Source of the DNA: Gnetum montanum
Lineage: Eukaryota > Streptophyta > Gnetopsida > Gnetales > Gnetaceae
Assembly (NCBI GenBank): GCA_015680685.1
Contig: MNCI01035040.1
Location: forward strand, 168,381 to 232,380
Direction: 5' to 3'
Length of the DNA: 64,000 bases
Below are positions 12,600-26,500 of the stretch, piece by piece (within the stretch, counting starts at the first letter, position 1; every line of letters begins with the position of its first letter). Made by a program: the position numbers and the translations under genes. Under the pieces are notes generated by a model, which saw nothing but the letters and a program-made list of their open reading frames with translations, did not search any database and was not told where the DNA came from.

Positions 12600-14565
12600 T
12601 CTTCAAAGTTTTAAGCACGCTGGTCCACACCATCGATATCTGACGTGGCCACTGGATACGAATGTCATTTTTAGGATAAATTAGCATTTTGCAAAATATT
12701 ATGGGTAGCCTGAAAAGACGAGTCAGCCACAAGAATCAACTCAAAATGTTTGATGTGGAAATAGATGAACAAGAGTCCGACCAACAGAAGTAGCAGCTAG
12801 GGCATGGAGCAACAAATACTGACACCGGTAAAATCCTACACACAAGTTTGATCTATTATAAAAGCAGTTTTCACGTAATTCAGACGTGAATATAATATGG
12901 AAACTTTTATTCAATAGAATTATATTTTATCCTCATCGAAGCGGTCGAAGTTGTGTAATGTTAATTATTCACCATCAAGGTCAGGTTGAACTTGTACAGC
13001 AGTAAAAAGAGTATTTGTGCAGACCCTGAGCTCTCAAAACGTAGAATTTAGATGTTACTTTAGGCTTTGTTGAATGATGCATTGTTTATTCCTGATATCT
13101 TTAACGTCATGTTACCCTTTCACGTCATGTTACCCTGGGCTGCTGTTGAATGATGAATCCTGGTATGTTTTAAGTCTACCATCATGTCAGACTTTAATGG
13201 TTAATAATAAATGGTTAATAATAGATCAAAGCTCATGGTTGATAAACATAACTAGCTTCCGTTTTGCCTTTGTCTTAATTCCTTTTAAGAAACTATTACT
13301 TGCAATGCTTTTTAAAAGTGTTGCTGCTTTTCATTGACGATAATTTATTTTTAAAAAAATATAAATAACTAATCTTTAATAAAAGAAGATATTTGAGTGT
13401 TATTTATATTCATGATTTTAATTGCTTTTTATTCATACCTTTATTCCAAAAATATACATTAATCTATTAATTTGATAATGGCGTGGCCAAGTAACCCCAG
13501 GTTTTCAATTTCAATAATGGCAACATTTTTATAATTAACTGTAAAGGAAACTTTATAATCTTCACTTTTACTGTCACCATAAAACCTATGTCTTGCACGA
13601 ATCACCAACTTTAACCAAGTTACTTATTTTCTTAAATTTATTTATAAAAACTCTATGCGAACCTAATTTTCATCAGCATTAAAATTAAATTAACGAATAT
13701 ATTAGTACTAATTAGTTTAAATAATTTTTAATTAACTAAATCTAAATAAGTTATGAAACTATCAATAAATACAAGGAGGATAAACTTAAAAAGAGGACAT
13801 AATACATATTAACGTTTAAAAAAAGGACAGTTCACATATAATCTTTCACCAAGATGATGCAAAAAATTTGTGGGTGATCTCCATATGACAAAATGACTGA
13901 CTTTGGCACTTAAACTGTGGATAGTATTATTCAATTTGCTGTGGAGATAATTAACGAACTCCATTTTTGACTTTATTAATTAAAAAAACATCTTGCGCAA
14001 AAGGATAGCTAGAAATTCACAGCAGGGGTCTACCACGAGCCCACGCAAACTCACTGATACATTGATAGAAATTCTAAATCACCACCAGATTCATTCTGAC
14101 AATGAAACTTATTGGACAGGATTTTAATTCAATGTTAACGGCGGGACGGGGAAAGCGGCGTGAAATCTCATTTGAGGAAAGATTTTGAAATTTTGGAAAC
14201 CGAAGAAAAAGCAGGAAGATAATTTGAAGTAATAATGAACAGATCTTCATTTCCTTCCTTGTGATAAATTATTAATATAGCTCTTGATAGAGATGCTTTG
14301 CTAAAGAAAACTCATTTTTAATAAAAAACATATCCTTTAAAAAATATTCACTTATTATACATCAAAAGCCCTTTGGATCTATTAAACAAAACTTGATTTT
14401 GAATAAATCTATATTTCCTTTAAAAAAATGTTAAAAAGGCCTTCAAGAGAAGAACCAAATCAAAAACCTTGTTTTCAATTAAGATTCAAACCGCCAAATT
14501 TTCTAACACGGAATGCAAGGGAATGCACTCAACATGAAGTCGGCTTTTAACAAGACTTGCTGTTC
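12600..14565. other. Intergenic spacer between the two host genes
   Basis: About 2 kb, AT-rich, with no open frame carrying a recognisable motif. It must hold the promoter of the cytochrome b561 gene (right of 12399) and the 3' UTR of the ABC transporter (left of 14566). A short imperfect direct repeat (TCATGTTACCCT) sits at about 13108-13136. No TATA box could be chosen with confidence. Confidence 0.5.
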
Positions 14566-17500
14566 TCAAGATGTACTTTGATTCAGCTTTTCAAATCTCC
14601 AGCCAACTCCTCCTTGAATCCCATCAAAATGCAAACAAGTGGAATGAAACCTGGAAGGAGAGACATTAATATTTGTTTCAACTCACGAATTCTATACTGC
14701 ATTCGTTTACGTTTCCCGACTGACATCATGAATCTTAAGAATAAAAAGAATTAACTGGAAAGGCATCTTACTTGATCACGTCTGGGCGGTGAGCAACAGA
14801 GAGCATGGAAATCCCATGATCACGCAGCGTCCTGTACAGCATTTCTTCACCATCCACGCTAACCGCTGATGTACACTCATCTAGAACCGCAAATCTACAG
14901 CCACAAATAAAAGAAGTTTTGATTTAACAAGTCACATCCTTGTGAGAACTGTTTAGAATTAAATTTTACATCAGCTCACATGAATAGCATACTTCGGAGA
15001 ATGGTATAGAAGTCTAGAGACAGCCATGCGTTGCCTCTCCCCCCCTGAGAGAATTTCATCCCAATTCTGCAAATAATGCATAATAGCACAGTTACTAATA
15101 CTAATGCATAAAAACAATGCATTAGAATTTTATCCAAGAAAGTCTTTCTCAGTCAGGTAAGATAATTTTATCACTATAAAAGTAAGGGAAGCTGTGAGAA
15201 GCTCTCTTGGTCACTTTTTCCTTTCTCATCATAATAAAAGCAGCTTTATTTCCAAAGGCCAACTACCAGCTTTATTTCCAAAGGCCAACTACCAATTTGC
15301 TAGACTTTGCCATGGTAAATAAATAATTATTATCATGACACTAGGATAAGAGATGAACTTTTTCATAGGAATTATTATTTTGGTCTGGTGAGAGGCCAAC
15401 TAACTACTTTGTAACCTGGACTTTCTCTTTGGAAAATCAACTTTCAGTGAAGGAATTTGAGATTTTTTAATTTGAAAAATGGAAAAGATTCTCAGCCAAA
15501 TAATAGATATATATCACAAATATGTAGCTAAACTAGTTCAAAAACCAGTTCTTTCCTGAACAAGATTGCAACAGAAAAAACAGTGGGAAGTTCAGTTGTC
15601 ATGGATGACCTCAGGAAAAATTCATTTCATTCTTTATTACAGCATGAAACCGAAAGTAATTAAACATGCAAAAATAATTAAAAGAAATATTTAATGAGGA
15701 TTTGAGGATCATTACTCTGATGCAGTAAATGCTGAAAATGTTTTATCAATTAAAATAGATAATATTACAGTGAGCTGCAAACCTTGGAATTCCTACCAAA
15801 TACTAAAGCAGAAACATGTTCAGAAAACGTCTTTCTTAATCTTCTTAATCTAGGCATATCAAGGTGGCGAAGACCAAATTTTAGCCAACACAACATGCCT
15901 GGAATCAAGGAAGCATACGAACTTATCGCAAATATTGTGACAAGTTTCAAGGTATAATAATGGTAGGATTCATAGGAATGTTCATGAAACGAGTGAAAAA
16001 GGCACTTTAATTTGTGAACTGTACACACTATAAAAGCAGACCTCAAAATCTGTTGGTATTTCAGTATTGCATCTAATTTGTAATTCTAAACAATTCCGTG
16101 TGGTTAAGAAATAAAACTCCATTATGATTAGTGTGATTCTTCAATGGTCTTGTTGCATGTTTTTTACAACATTTGACTTCTTTTGTTGAAGTTTAGCACT
16201 CAAATTTCAATTAAAAACAAGTCAAAGGGATGTAAAACAAACATAAGGAAACTCCTCTTTCAAGAGCTTTCAGAAAGGACACTGTTCGCAGTGGATCATA
16301 TTTTCAACTGAAATGTAAACAGATTGAACGTAATCCCTGGGAACTTTTCCTCCTTTGCAAGAATTCTTTTGAATTGCAAGACTAAAGACTTCCCTCAAAC
16401 AGTAACGTAAGGTCAATGAACACTATCAAGTATTTCTCTTAGACCAGTGGTAAGCATATTTAATTAGATGTTTGGCCTTGTTTCAAGAATCACGTTGAGT
16501 TATTCTGACGGCGCATGCTTTAAGACTTCAATTTTTGGCACTTTTATGTACTATATGATATGAAGAAGGCCAGATATTGCACGTGCAAAGGAGCTGTTTA
16601 TAGGTTCATGAACAATCCTAGAAAGAGGCAGGAGGATGCAGCTTAGAAAATCTCATATACACGAAAGGGTCCTAGCATTATACCGTGTTTTAGTCTTGAA
16701 ACATTATTGGCTTTTAGACATGCAACGCAAACTATGCTGTTTGTCAAAATACCAGATCCACCACTGTTTAGCTCTTACCAGTCTCTGAAATTGCTGCGAG
16801 TCATATGTCACTACACCGTGGAATTGTCCATTCCAAAGCTCACACATGTGGCTCTACGAAGGCAGAAAACATACAACTTGACTACAATGATTACTTGACA
16901 AGTTTAAATTCATGCAAGATCGGACAATGCATTATGATTAGTTAAGATGCTATCTTCTTGGCAAGAAAGTCCACATTTTCTCTTCAAACCAAGCTCATTG
17001 ATAAACAATATTATTTCATTCAGAAACAAATGAAGCAAAGTATAGTCCGGTTCCTAAGGATGGCTTCCAGAGAAAATTTTGAAGACAACTTTACCAAGAT
17101 CATCACATTAAGGGGTTAGCTTTCTCTGTCCAAAAGGTTTGTCTAAGAAGTTTGCGTTCAAATGTTAAAGATGTTGAAGATATGTGACGTGACATGTTTT
17201 GGGTATGGGTTTTGATTCAATTTTATTTTTTAACAGATTATTTATTTTTGGGACATGCATTTGCATAGTTTTCTTAGTCTCTTATTTGTAAGTACTGCGT
17301 ATTTATGATTTCAAAATCCTTTTTTTTTTAAGAAGAGCTCGGGTCATTGTATTAACAGTAAAAATTACGAATATTTTGTACATCAGCCATGCATCCCCAA
17401 AAATGGGGGGTAAGCCCCTTGCAGCCCAAAAAACAGGGGGTAAAGCCCCTCCCCTGCATTCCTTGAATAACCCCAACTCGTAAAGCCCCCCAAACCCCCT

Positions 17501-20500
17501 GATGCCCCCCAAAAACTCGATGGGTCAGGACAAAAAAGCTTCCCAACACCAACAACCAACCATTACATATACAAAAAAGCCAGACTGTGAAAGAGATAGG
17601 ACAAAAGACAAGACAAGGGCACCTTGACCCACAACCTATAAATGAATAGGGAGACCTGTGCAAGGGCAGATGACTTGCTATTGACAGTGCACCACATTGA
17701 GAACCACACGGTGTCTCTCCAAGTCCATGAACGCCATTGCCTCTTGAAAATCTTTGAAAGCCACCTACTACCTAGCACAATCCTTTGCATTACCCTTCCC
17801 ATCCAGGTGAAGTTCATGCCCCTTGTGCCGAATATACCTGCGCAACACGCTCCGCAAAGTGTTTCTCCCTATGTTCATGATGACATAGAGGCACCTCCCC
17901 TACCGCAAACAAGATCAGGCACTCAACTCGTGGACACCGTCCAGATATCACTACATCTAGGCAGCCTCCTCTTCCTCCCATGACCTACATTCCTCCTCCG
18001 TCGCCTACATTTCCTAGGCCCTCACCTCCTCTTGGAGCTACGCCTTAAGGGTTTCCCTCAGCTCCACCTCCAATGTGTTCTAAGCTATAGCCTCAACCAG
18101 ATCTTGCCTCCACCTCTCCTCCCTCATCGCATCAACGTGAAGGTGCTTAGCCACCTCCAACTGCCATTGAAATTCTTCCTCCCGTGCCACCATTTTCGCT
18201 CCCATAGAACCTTGTCCTCCTCTCGCACCCAAGTTGCTGCTTCCTCAATAGTCTTGGCCAACACTGCATCCAGCCAAGGAAACATGGGATCCACGGTCTC
18301 CCCTGACCAAACCCTTCCCAACCTATCTCCAACTCGCTCCCCTAACCCCTCCCCCGCATGCAACCCCTCCGGGGGGTATGTACCTCTGACAAAGAACCTT
18401 GTTGATTCATCTCTGCCGACACATCCGTCGACTCAACCTCGGCTTCTATCTCCTTCGAATCACCTGCAAATCCACGACAACTAGCAGCATGCATCATGAA
18501 TGCTGCCTTTCGTACAAAACCCAAACGGGGGTACCCGTTGGCGAAGGGGAAGCCACTATCAAGGAAGCCCTCCAAAGCACCAAAATTAGCCTCGAATGCT
18601 GCCCCTAGTGCTAGCACCATAGCGTGTCCAAGAAAAACCATGGCAAATTAACAACGCAGCCCATCCGCATGCACCACATGAAACTAAAATGCATGCCTTC
18701 AAGTTTCCAAACGTTACTGGATTGGACAAAATGTCGGTCAAAATGTTGGTCGACCAACTCAACCGTGTCTTGCCAAAGCTCCAAGAGCATCGACTTCAAT
18801 ACCTAGCCGCTCCCCATCTTGGGAATCAGACCCGAAAAGAACACCTCCGTGTCTTGAAGCCCATGTTCCTTGGACGAGATTAGCTCACCCCTCGTCGACA
18901 CCCCCAACCTTGCACGATAGAATCCTCCGTAAGGGCAATTCGTACCCCTCGGAAAAGGGTGTAGTCCTGCACCCAATTGGTGAAGAACACCTCATCTTCC
19001 AAATCTAGCTCCCCTTGGAGCAAGGGGAGTAGGTCCACCCACCCAACCTGAGACACCAAACCCCAGAGCACCAAGTTGTCCCAGTATGTATTTCAAGGTG
19101 GCTCAAAAGTCGAAGATACCCCCATTGTGGCCTATGCCTCTTTCCACAACCTAAGCCCCTCAACCACAATCTACGTCAATGGTAGTAACGGTTTCACATG
19201 AAAGATGCAGTGGTTTCTAGCTTTCTAGAGGGTCTACAAGGTTGTCGTCGCTTTGGAGTCACCATTGAATTTCAAATTCTGCCAGAGATTCGTTGCCCTT
19301 AGAACACTACCAATAAATGGGCAAGAATACATAAAGTAGGGTACCATATCAATGTCGAGCAGACACGCATCAAGAACATTCAACCCCTACTGCACTAACA
19401 CCACCCACATAGGTATAGCCGAATGATTAACAAACCAAACAAAAGCCTTAATCTTCTCCAGCAAGTTTCCTTTGCATAACCCCCACCAACTCTGAATTGT
19501 CGGATATTTGTGTTTAATTAATTGTTACAAGATCGTGCCTAGCATTCTGGACTGTAGCATCAACCAAGCATACCTACAAAGGGCCCACCAAACATGAGAG
19601 TCTATTGTCCTGGAAACCCAACATTGATACTTGTTTCCCAAAATATGAATCCATTGTGCATGGTCTTGGTCCAGCCTCAACAGCCTATTTAAGAGGCTCT
19701 AGTATCCCATGTTGATGATGTCCAGGAATTTGCTAATGCCCAAACCCCCAATGCTCTTAGGTCTAGCAACCATGTCCCACTTCCCCAGGTGCAAACAACC
19801 CCCTCCTTTACCCCCAAACCAGGTGAAATTTCTTATAATTTGATCAACTTTTTCGATGATACCTACTGGCGAGGGGAGAGAAGGCCACCAAAGCTGCATA
19901 CCTAGCCATTGCAAACAACACCAAAGTCACCAATAAGGCCCTCCCCGCACAAGCAGGAAACCAACATGTCCAATGGTCAACCTATGTTTGCAACCATTGA
20001 AGCAACCTCATCCAAGCCTGCCACTAATGCCAATCATATAACAGCAATCCAAGGTAAGAATCTCTTGAGGACCCAGGCAACACCCCCCATCTGTTGCATA
20101 ATCAACCCCTTAACCCTGGCATCGGTGTTGAGTAGATGAACAATAGACTTACCATGGCTTATGTCCAACCCCATCTCCCTAGCCATTCTTTGCAGAGCTC
20201 TATTGATCACCATAGCCTAGGCAACCATTGCCCCAGAGAATAGAATGGTGTCATCCGCGTAGTGTTCTACCAAACACCTAACTCTAGCAATATCTAGCCC
20301 TCTCACCCCCTCCAACTCACAATAGGTTTGCATGGTGTCTATAACCAGGATGAAGAGGTAAGGCGACAACAGATCCCCTTGTCTTAACCCCCTTCTAGGG
20401 GAGGAAAACCCCCATAGTTTTCCCTCCATATGAACACAGAGATTGACAAAGTTCCCGATGACTGAATATGAACACACAGATTGACAAAGTCCAAATGGAA

Positions 20501-23500
20501 GCCCTTCCTTAACATGATCTCTCGTAGAGATTCCCAAGAGACAATGTCATAAGCTTTGGAAATGTCAAGCATAAGGCACAAATTTGGATACTTTGTACTC
20601 CTTAAAGAATGTAGCACCTCCTACACCACAAGAATCTAATCCTAAATGTAACATCCCTTAATGAAACCTGCTTGTTGTGGCCCCACTAGGCATGGCATAA
20701 GAGGCCCCAACTTGGCCGCCAACATCTTGGTAAATAGGTGGAGAAGTGTATTGCACACCCCAATAGACCGAAATTGCGACAAATCCGTGAGGCTAGTATA
20801 TTTTGGAATGAGCACAATGCAGGAACAATTAATTTCTTTGCAAACTTGCTACCACCTCAACATGGCATTGAAGGCATCCAAAACATTCGCCTCCAAAATA
20901 TCGATGAATGCCTTGAAGAATTCAACAGGGCAACCATCAAGCCCTAGTGCCCTACCCAACTTCATTGACCCTAGGGCTTCTTCCAATTCCATTCTAGTGA
21001 AAGGTGCTAACAAACAGCAATTGTCCTCCACACTTAAAAAAATCAATGGAAATTGAGAGGGGGTTCACCTCCTTCCTCCTCTAGATGCTAGATCAATATT
21101 CCAACAAGGTTTGAGCAATCTCTTGACACCTAGCCACCTCCTGCCCCTAAGATGTTCGACTATGAATTTTCTTGGACAAATTTGTCGAATTTGTGGCAAC
21201 AAAGAAAAATAGTGTGTTTCAGTCTTCCTCTTTACGCCAACGTGCTTGCCCCCTTTGCTTCCAATATGCTTCTTCCTCTACATCCAACGCTTGCAACTCG
21301 ACCAAGACCGTACACTCGATAGTGCCTAGATCCTTCCCCAACTCCTACTCTGACTGGATCTCCAAGAGCCAGTGTAGTAAGCTTCCTCTGGTGAACTTGA
21401 AAGAGAATTTGTCCTCCGCCTGCAGCTCTCATAAAGCTCTCTTTAGTTGACTCAACCCCTACTTAAGAAAATCTTGGGGCTCCACTTTCAACAAGTAAGA
21501 TCCCCAAATGCCCTACACCAACAAACACAACCACAGCTTGTTAAGCCAATAGCACTCAAAACAGAAAGGTGCAAGCCTTCCCTGATCCATTTCCCCCACA
21601 CGGCATAGGATCAAACAATGCTTGAACGCCATATGTTCTTTCCCATGTGCCTCCACCCCTTGGGCCATGAGAATATGGGAACTGATCCATACCCGATCAA
21701 TCCTCATCATAATATGGTCAATGCCCTTCCACCAGTTACTCCATGAGTATTGACATCCTCTGATGTCCATGTCAACCAGATCATGCAAGGCCAGAAATTG
21801 CAAAAAGTTTTGTGCACCCAAGGGATCTTGTGCTCCACCATCCAACTTCTCCCACCCATACAACCATTGGTTGAAGTCCTCGACAAGGACCCACTATCGC
21901 CTATCCCGAACCATGGAAGCAATCCTTTGTAATTCATGCAATCATTCTTCCCAATGTTGGGCCCTATAGAAATTTGTGAGCCAGATTCTGACATCCATGA
22001 ACAAAATCATAATGCTCCACATGGAGCTATCAGCAACTTTGAAGGGCCAGCACGAGAGGGAGGCCAAACCTCCTATGCTCCCCTAATAGGCAACCATCTA
22101 CATTTGCCAGCGCAGCCAACTAAGCCAATGGCATTCTTGTTGTTGGAGCTTTGTCTCCTTCAAGTAAACAACATCACATTTCTCCCTATGCACAATTTCT
22201 CTGAGGGTATTTCGTTTATAGGAGGTACCTACCTACAATTCCATGAGAGGATTCTCATGCCCTACCTATAGTGCATTTCTTGTAAACTTCCTTGAGGGTT
22301 GTGTGTACCCCTAGGTCAATCTCCAACTGTGTCTTCTTGGTATGCGATACAAGGCTTAGCAATTGTCCAACATTGCTTGAGTCCGGTGAAACCAAAAAAG
22401 CCCCTTCATCCTCAGCTCCCACACTGGTAATCTCTAACATGGGCAGCATCGGGCTTCCCCTCACCATCGAGGGGGAGGGGGGGTGGTGTGGGGAAGCTCC
22501 CCCCTTAGCATCCAATTCCTACCCTCAAGGGAACATGGGCCACCTTTCACAAGCAACCTTGAAGATTCCAATGGGGTCTTCCCTAAGACCCCCTGCAAAA
22601 CCAACAGTTGAACCCCCAACCCTAACAAACCAATCCCCTGCATAGACCCTCAAGGTAAGCCCCCTTTTCAAGTCACCACCGTCCATCCATCCCCCGATTT
22701 CTTGGGGCCAGGCGCCTTCTACCCCACCCTACAGTCAGTTGTCAGGTGGCCTACCTTGCCACAAGTCCCATTTTTAATTGTGTAGTTAATTGAGTATTTT
22801 TTAAAATTTTCAGGTTGAAGTTATTCCATATTTCTAAGTGCTTTTTCCTAAAATTCTACAGAAAAGAATTGGGACTCCTAATGTCTATTCCCAAGAAAAT
22901 TTCTTGTCCTATCTTCCCTATACATTCTAAATTTGAGATAGAGTTTACTAACTATCTAGGCAGTGTTTGAATAGGCCTAACTGTAAATGTAGCCAACTTG
23001 CTTTGGTGACTTTTGGGTTACCACGACATACCAACCCTTATTTACTTACTTTTACATTATGATACTAGGAAATTTACAATATCTCTTAACTTCAAATTTA
23101 AATCTAACAAGGTTTCACCTCCTATTCAAATTCAATGGAAAAGGTATCAAACAAAGATTCTGAGCTTTTTTCCTGAACAATAGAGAACTATATTTATGAG
23201 ATAAAGTTTGAACTACAAGAAGAATTCAGCCAAGAGACATAATCCAAGTTCCATTGCATAAAAGATTACGATGTAGTCAGTATTCAACTAAGAAATCAAA
23301 TCAAAAATTTGTTCCAAACGTTGAATTTATTGAAATGAAGGTATTGCCAGAAATTGTCGTTCCTTGTAAATTATCTTTAGTGGAGATAACTAAGCAAGGT
23401 GATTGGAAACAAAGAAGTTACTCAGCAACTTTTATCAATTTGTTCACATGCTGATCCAAAAACTTTATACAGGCCTTGTTAATATTTATTGCTTTTCCGG

Positions 23501-26500
23501 ATCGTAAGAAGGTAATGGTTACAAAATGTAGAATACTTGAGTCAAAATTGTGACGTGTATAAAATTCTTCTTTATGTGAGAAAACAGACTTCTCTGCTCT
23601 CACAACAGCAATTTCGTAAACTTGTCTCCTGATCTTTTGGTCTCTTTCATATTTAGGAAAAGACCTTTTTCAACTTACACAAATCAAAACACGAACTGAA
23701 CATGGACTAAAAACTTCTGGAGACTCACAACTCATGAGTTCTCACTTTACACAATTTCATAAGTTAACCAACCTTTGGTTAACAAATCGTAAATTGACGC
23801 AGACATACTCAACTTACAACTACTCACCAAAGTCAAAAACACATTTCTCTGACAAATAATTATGGAAAAGTAAAACATTTTGTGCATGGGCATATTTCCA
23901 TGCCAGTACCAACTTCAAATAATAAACATATAAACCAAGGGCAAAAATGTCCAGCAGCCAGTTGATACCAACTAATAGTCTATGCTTTGGAAGAAGCAAA
24001 AAGCAGCTCATTTGTTGGCTTAGATGAACACTTTTACAATCATTTTATAGCTTCTGTCTGCAGCTCGTGTTTCGAATAGGTTGAAGAAAATATCATTTAT
24101 TAACCATATTCTAGAACAGAAAATAGTGTAAAACATTATTGCATGATGTAATCTTTTCCCACTCGTATTTTGCATGTTGTCAAAAATATTGCAGCATGTT
24201 CTAATCTTTCTGAAGCATCAAGGATTTCAATTAATTTATGTCTTCTTCTTCTTCTTAGAAAAACTTGCTATTTTGATTTTGTAAGGATTATTGTTGAATT
24301 AATATAAGATAATGCAGAAGCAAGGAAATCCCTGAGAAAAGCACAGACAAAAACATGTGAACAGCTGCAAGAGGAATAAGCAGATCTCTAAAAAATTTTC
24401 TTATTTATCATATTTGACAGGTTATTCGTTTTGCATTACTTAACCACTATGCTAGGCAATGTGGATCAAATTTGACACGTTATTGGTAACAGAAAGTAAT
24501 ATTAATAGCAAACTAAATTATACTATGCATGAAGAAATTAACAGAAAGTACGTTAGACATTCCACATATAATGAACCTGCACATCATTAAGACCATGTCT
24601 CTCAGCCAAGTAAGCAATGTCTGTTGCTTTCAGAACTTCAATGATCCGCCTATCATCAGCATTATTTTTACATCCTTTATACAAATCTGGGTAACACACT
24701 TGGTCCACCAAAGATCCACGAATCAAGTAAGGCCTCTGCACCAGCAAAAATAAAATTAACATGGCATTTAAATATGATATCTTCTGCACTTGGCAGCGTA
24801 GAATGTGATCAGAGAGAAACGGCACCTACTTGGGAAAGATAGAAGATTTCTCCTGCGCGTGGTTTTGTTATTGTTCCACTATGGAAAGGCCACAATTCCG
24901 CCAGCACCCTCAATAGTGATGATTTCCCACTACAATGAATGGGCAAATTATGTCAACAAGATAGAATTGAAAATATTCAGAAAACTATAAGCATAAAATG
25001 AGTATACGAAATGCACTCACTAAACCGTTTTTTCAGGGAAATCTTTTAGCTTCTGATAGACACAGCATGTGTAGCAGGGATTTAATAGTAGTTGGACACT
25101 ATGTTAACACGTTTTTGAACATATAGTGATTATATTACTTAGAGAATTCATATTTTGGGTACATCCAGTAATTCCTTGGAATCTTAAATCATTTCGGGTT
25201 ACTGCTGCTGCCCGCATCTTAAATCAATGAAAAAAATATGTATTATATTCAAAAAATTGACTCGGGGTCACTTTTTTGTGAGGATGTGATATCTGGACAT
25301 TGTGAAGCACAAGATTTCTCCAGCACGGTCGTTGCATAGCACGATTTCTCTATTTGGAACCCTGCATCATCTATTATGGACCAAATAAGAGTAAGAGCTT
25401 GGAGGTAATAGCACTTTTAGTATGCCTATTGATGGGATACATCTCATGTCTTTGCTTGTTATTTTGCTAACAAGTATTCATTAGCAAGTATTTGTTAATC
25501 AGGTTGTTTATTAAGCTTCATTAACGTTGCTTCATCAAGAAGATAAGTTTTTATGTATATAAGAAAACTGGCTCTAGAAAGAAGACTTATAATTGTTAGT
25601 GATTCGGTTATCTAGTTTTCTTTTCAGCTCTCCCCCTTGCAGCATATAATTAGTTGAAATACTTGTTTTCAATATCAATCTCTACACTCAGGGGTTATCT
25701 CTCTTTCTGCCTCAATAAAAAAAGAATCATCACCCAGAGGCTCAATGCTCATCCTGCTGAGGCAGGGTCTTAGAAGGGTTGGTGGATAAGCAAAAGCCTA
25801 ACCTCTTTTGAGTGGCTGCACCCAGGCTCAAACCCAGGTCTTATGATTTGAGAAACAATCACCTTACCATTACTCCAAGAGGTGGTCTCTTCTTTCTGCC
25901 TCCATAGCTTTCTCTAAATATTGCATTCTTTAATAAACATTTTATTCCTACTACTGCATTGATTCCAAGAAATAATTATTGCATTTCAATTTTGAGAACA
26001 ATATAAAAACCAACCTTCCATTAGGCCCCATTATAATGAGAGAATCCCCTGGTGAGAGTTCAAAGCTAATTTCATGAACCAGGAGTGTGCCATCAGGTGA
26101 GTAAATAGTCACCTTGTCAAACCTGAATACAAAATACAAAAACGGAAGAAAAGAATTAATGAGGACAAATCTAGTCATGTAAGTGTTAAGAGAAAAAACG
26201 TACAACAAACAAAGATTGATGAACAGTATAAAAAAATTTATCTTAAATTATTGCAGTTAGCGAGACTTGCATATGTATAAATAATCATTCACCATTTTGG
26301 ATAAAATGATTGGGATTCATACAGTGTGCATACTTGATCATTTTACCAATCAATATTCTTGGACACGGTTGCAACATGTCTCCATAACCATGTGTGAATG
26401 GTTTCTTCTCAGTGACACTCAGCAAAAAATTATGGTGGAACATTTCTTCTTTTTTGCTGAGCGCTTTGACCTGAATCCACAAAAATTATACATAAAATGT

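Noticed and set aside
17642-22645. Many plus-strand open frames rich in Pro, Ser and Thr
   Set aside because: They are antisense to the L1 on the minus strand, whose frames carry endonuclease and RT motifs; the C-rich bias explains the composition.
25820-25890. Possible tRNA gene
   Set aside because: A- and B-box-like motifs are present, but no cloverleaf can be formed with confidence, and flanking 11-bp duplications show a SINE insertion.
26335-26347. Alternative donor for exon 12 at ATTG/GTAAAA
   Set aside because: It puts exon 13 out of frame; the donor after ATCAA (GTATGC, 26333) gives KFDKV in phase and fits the family.
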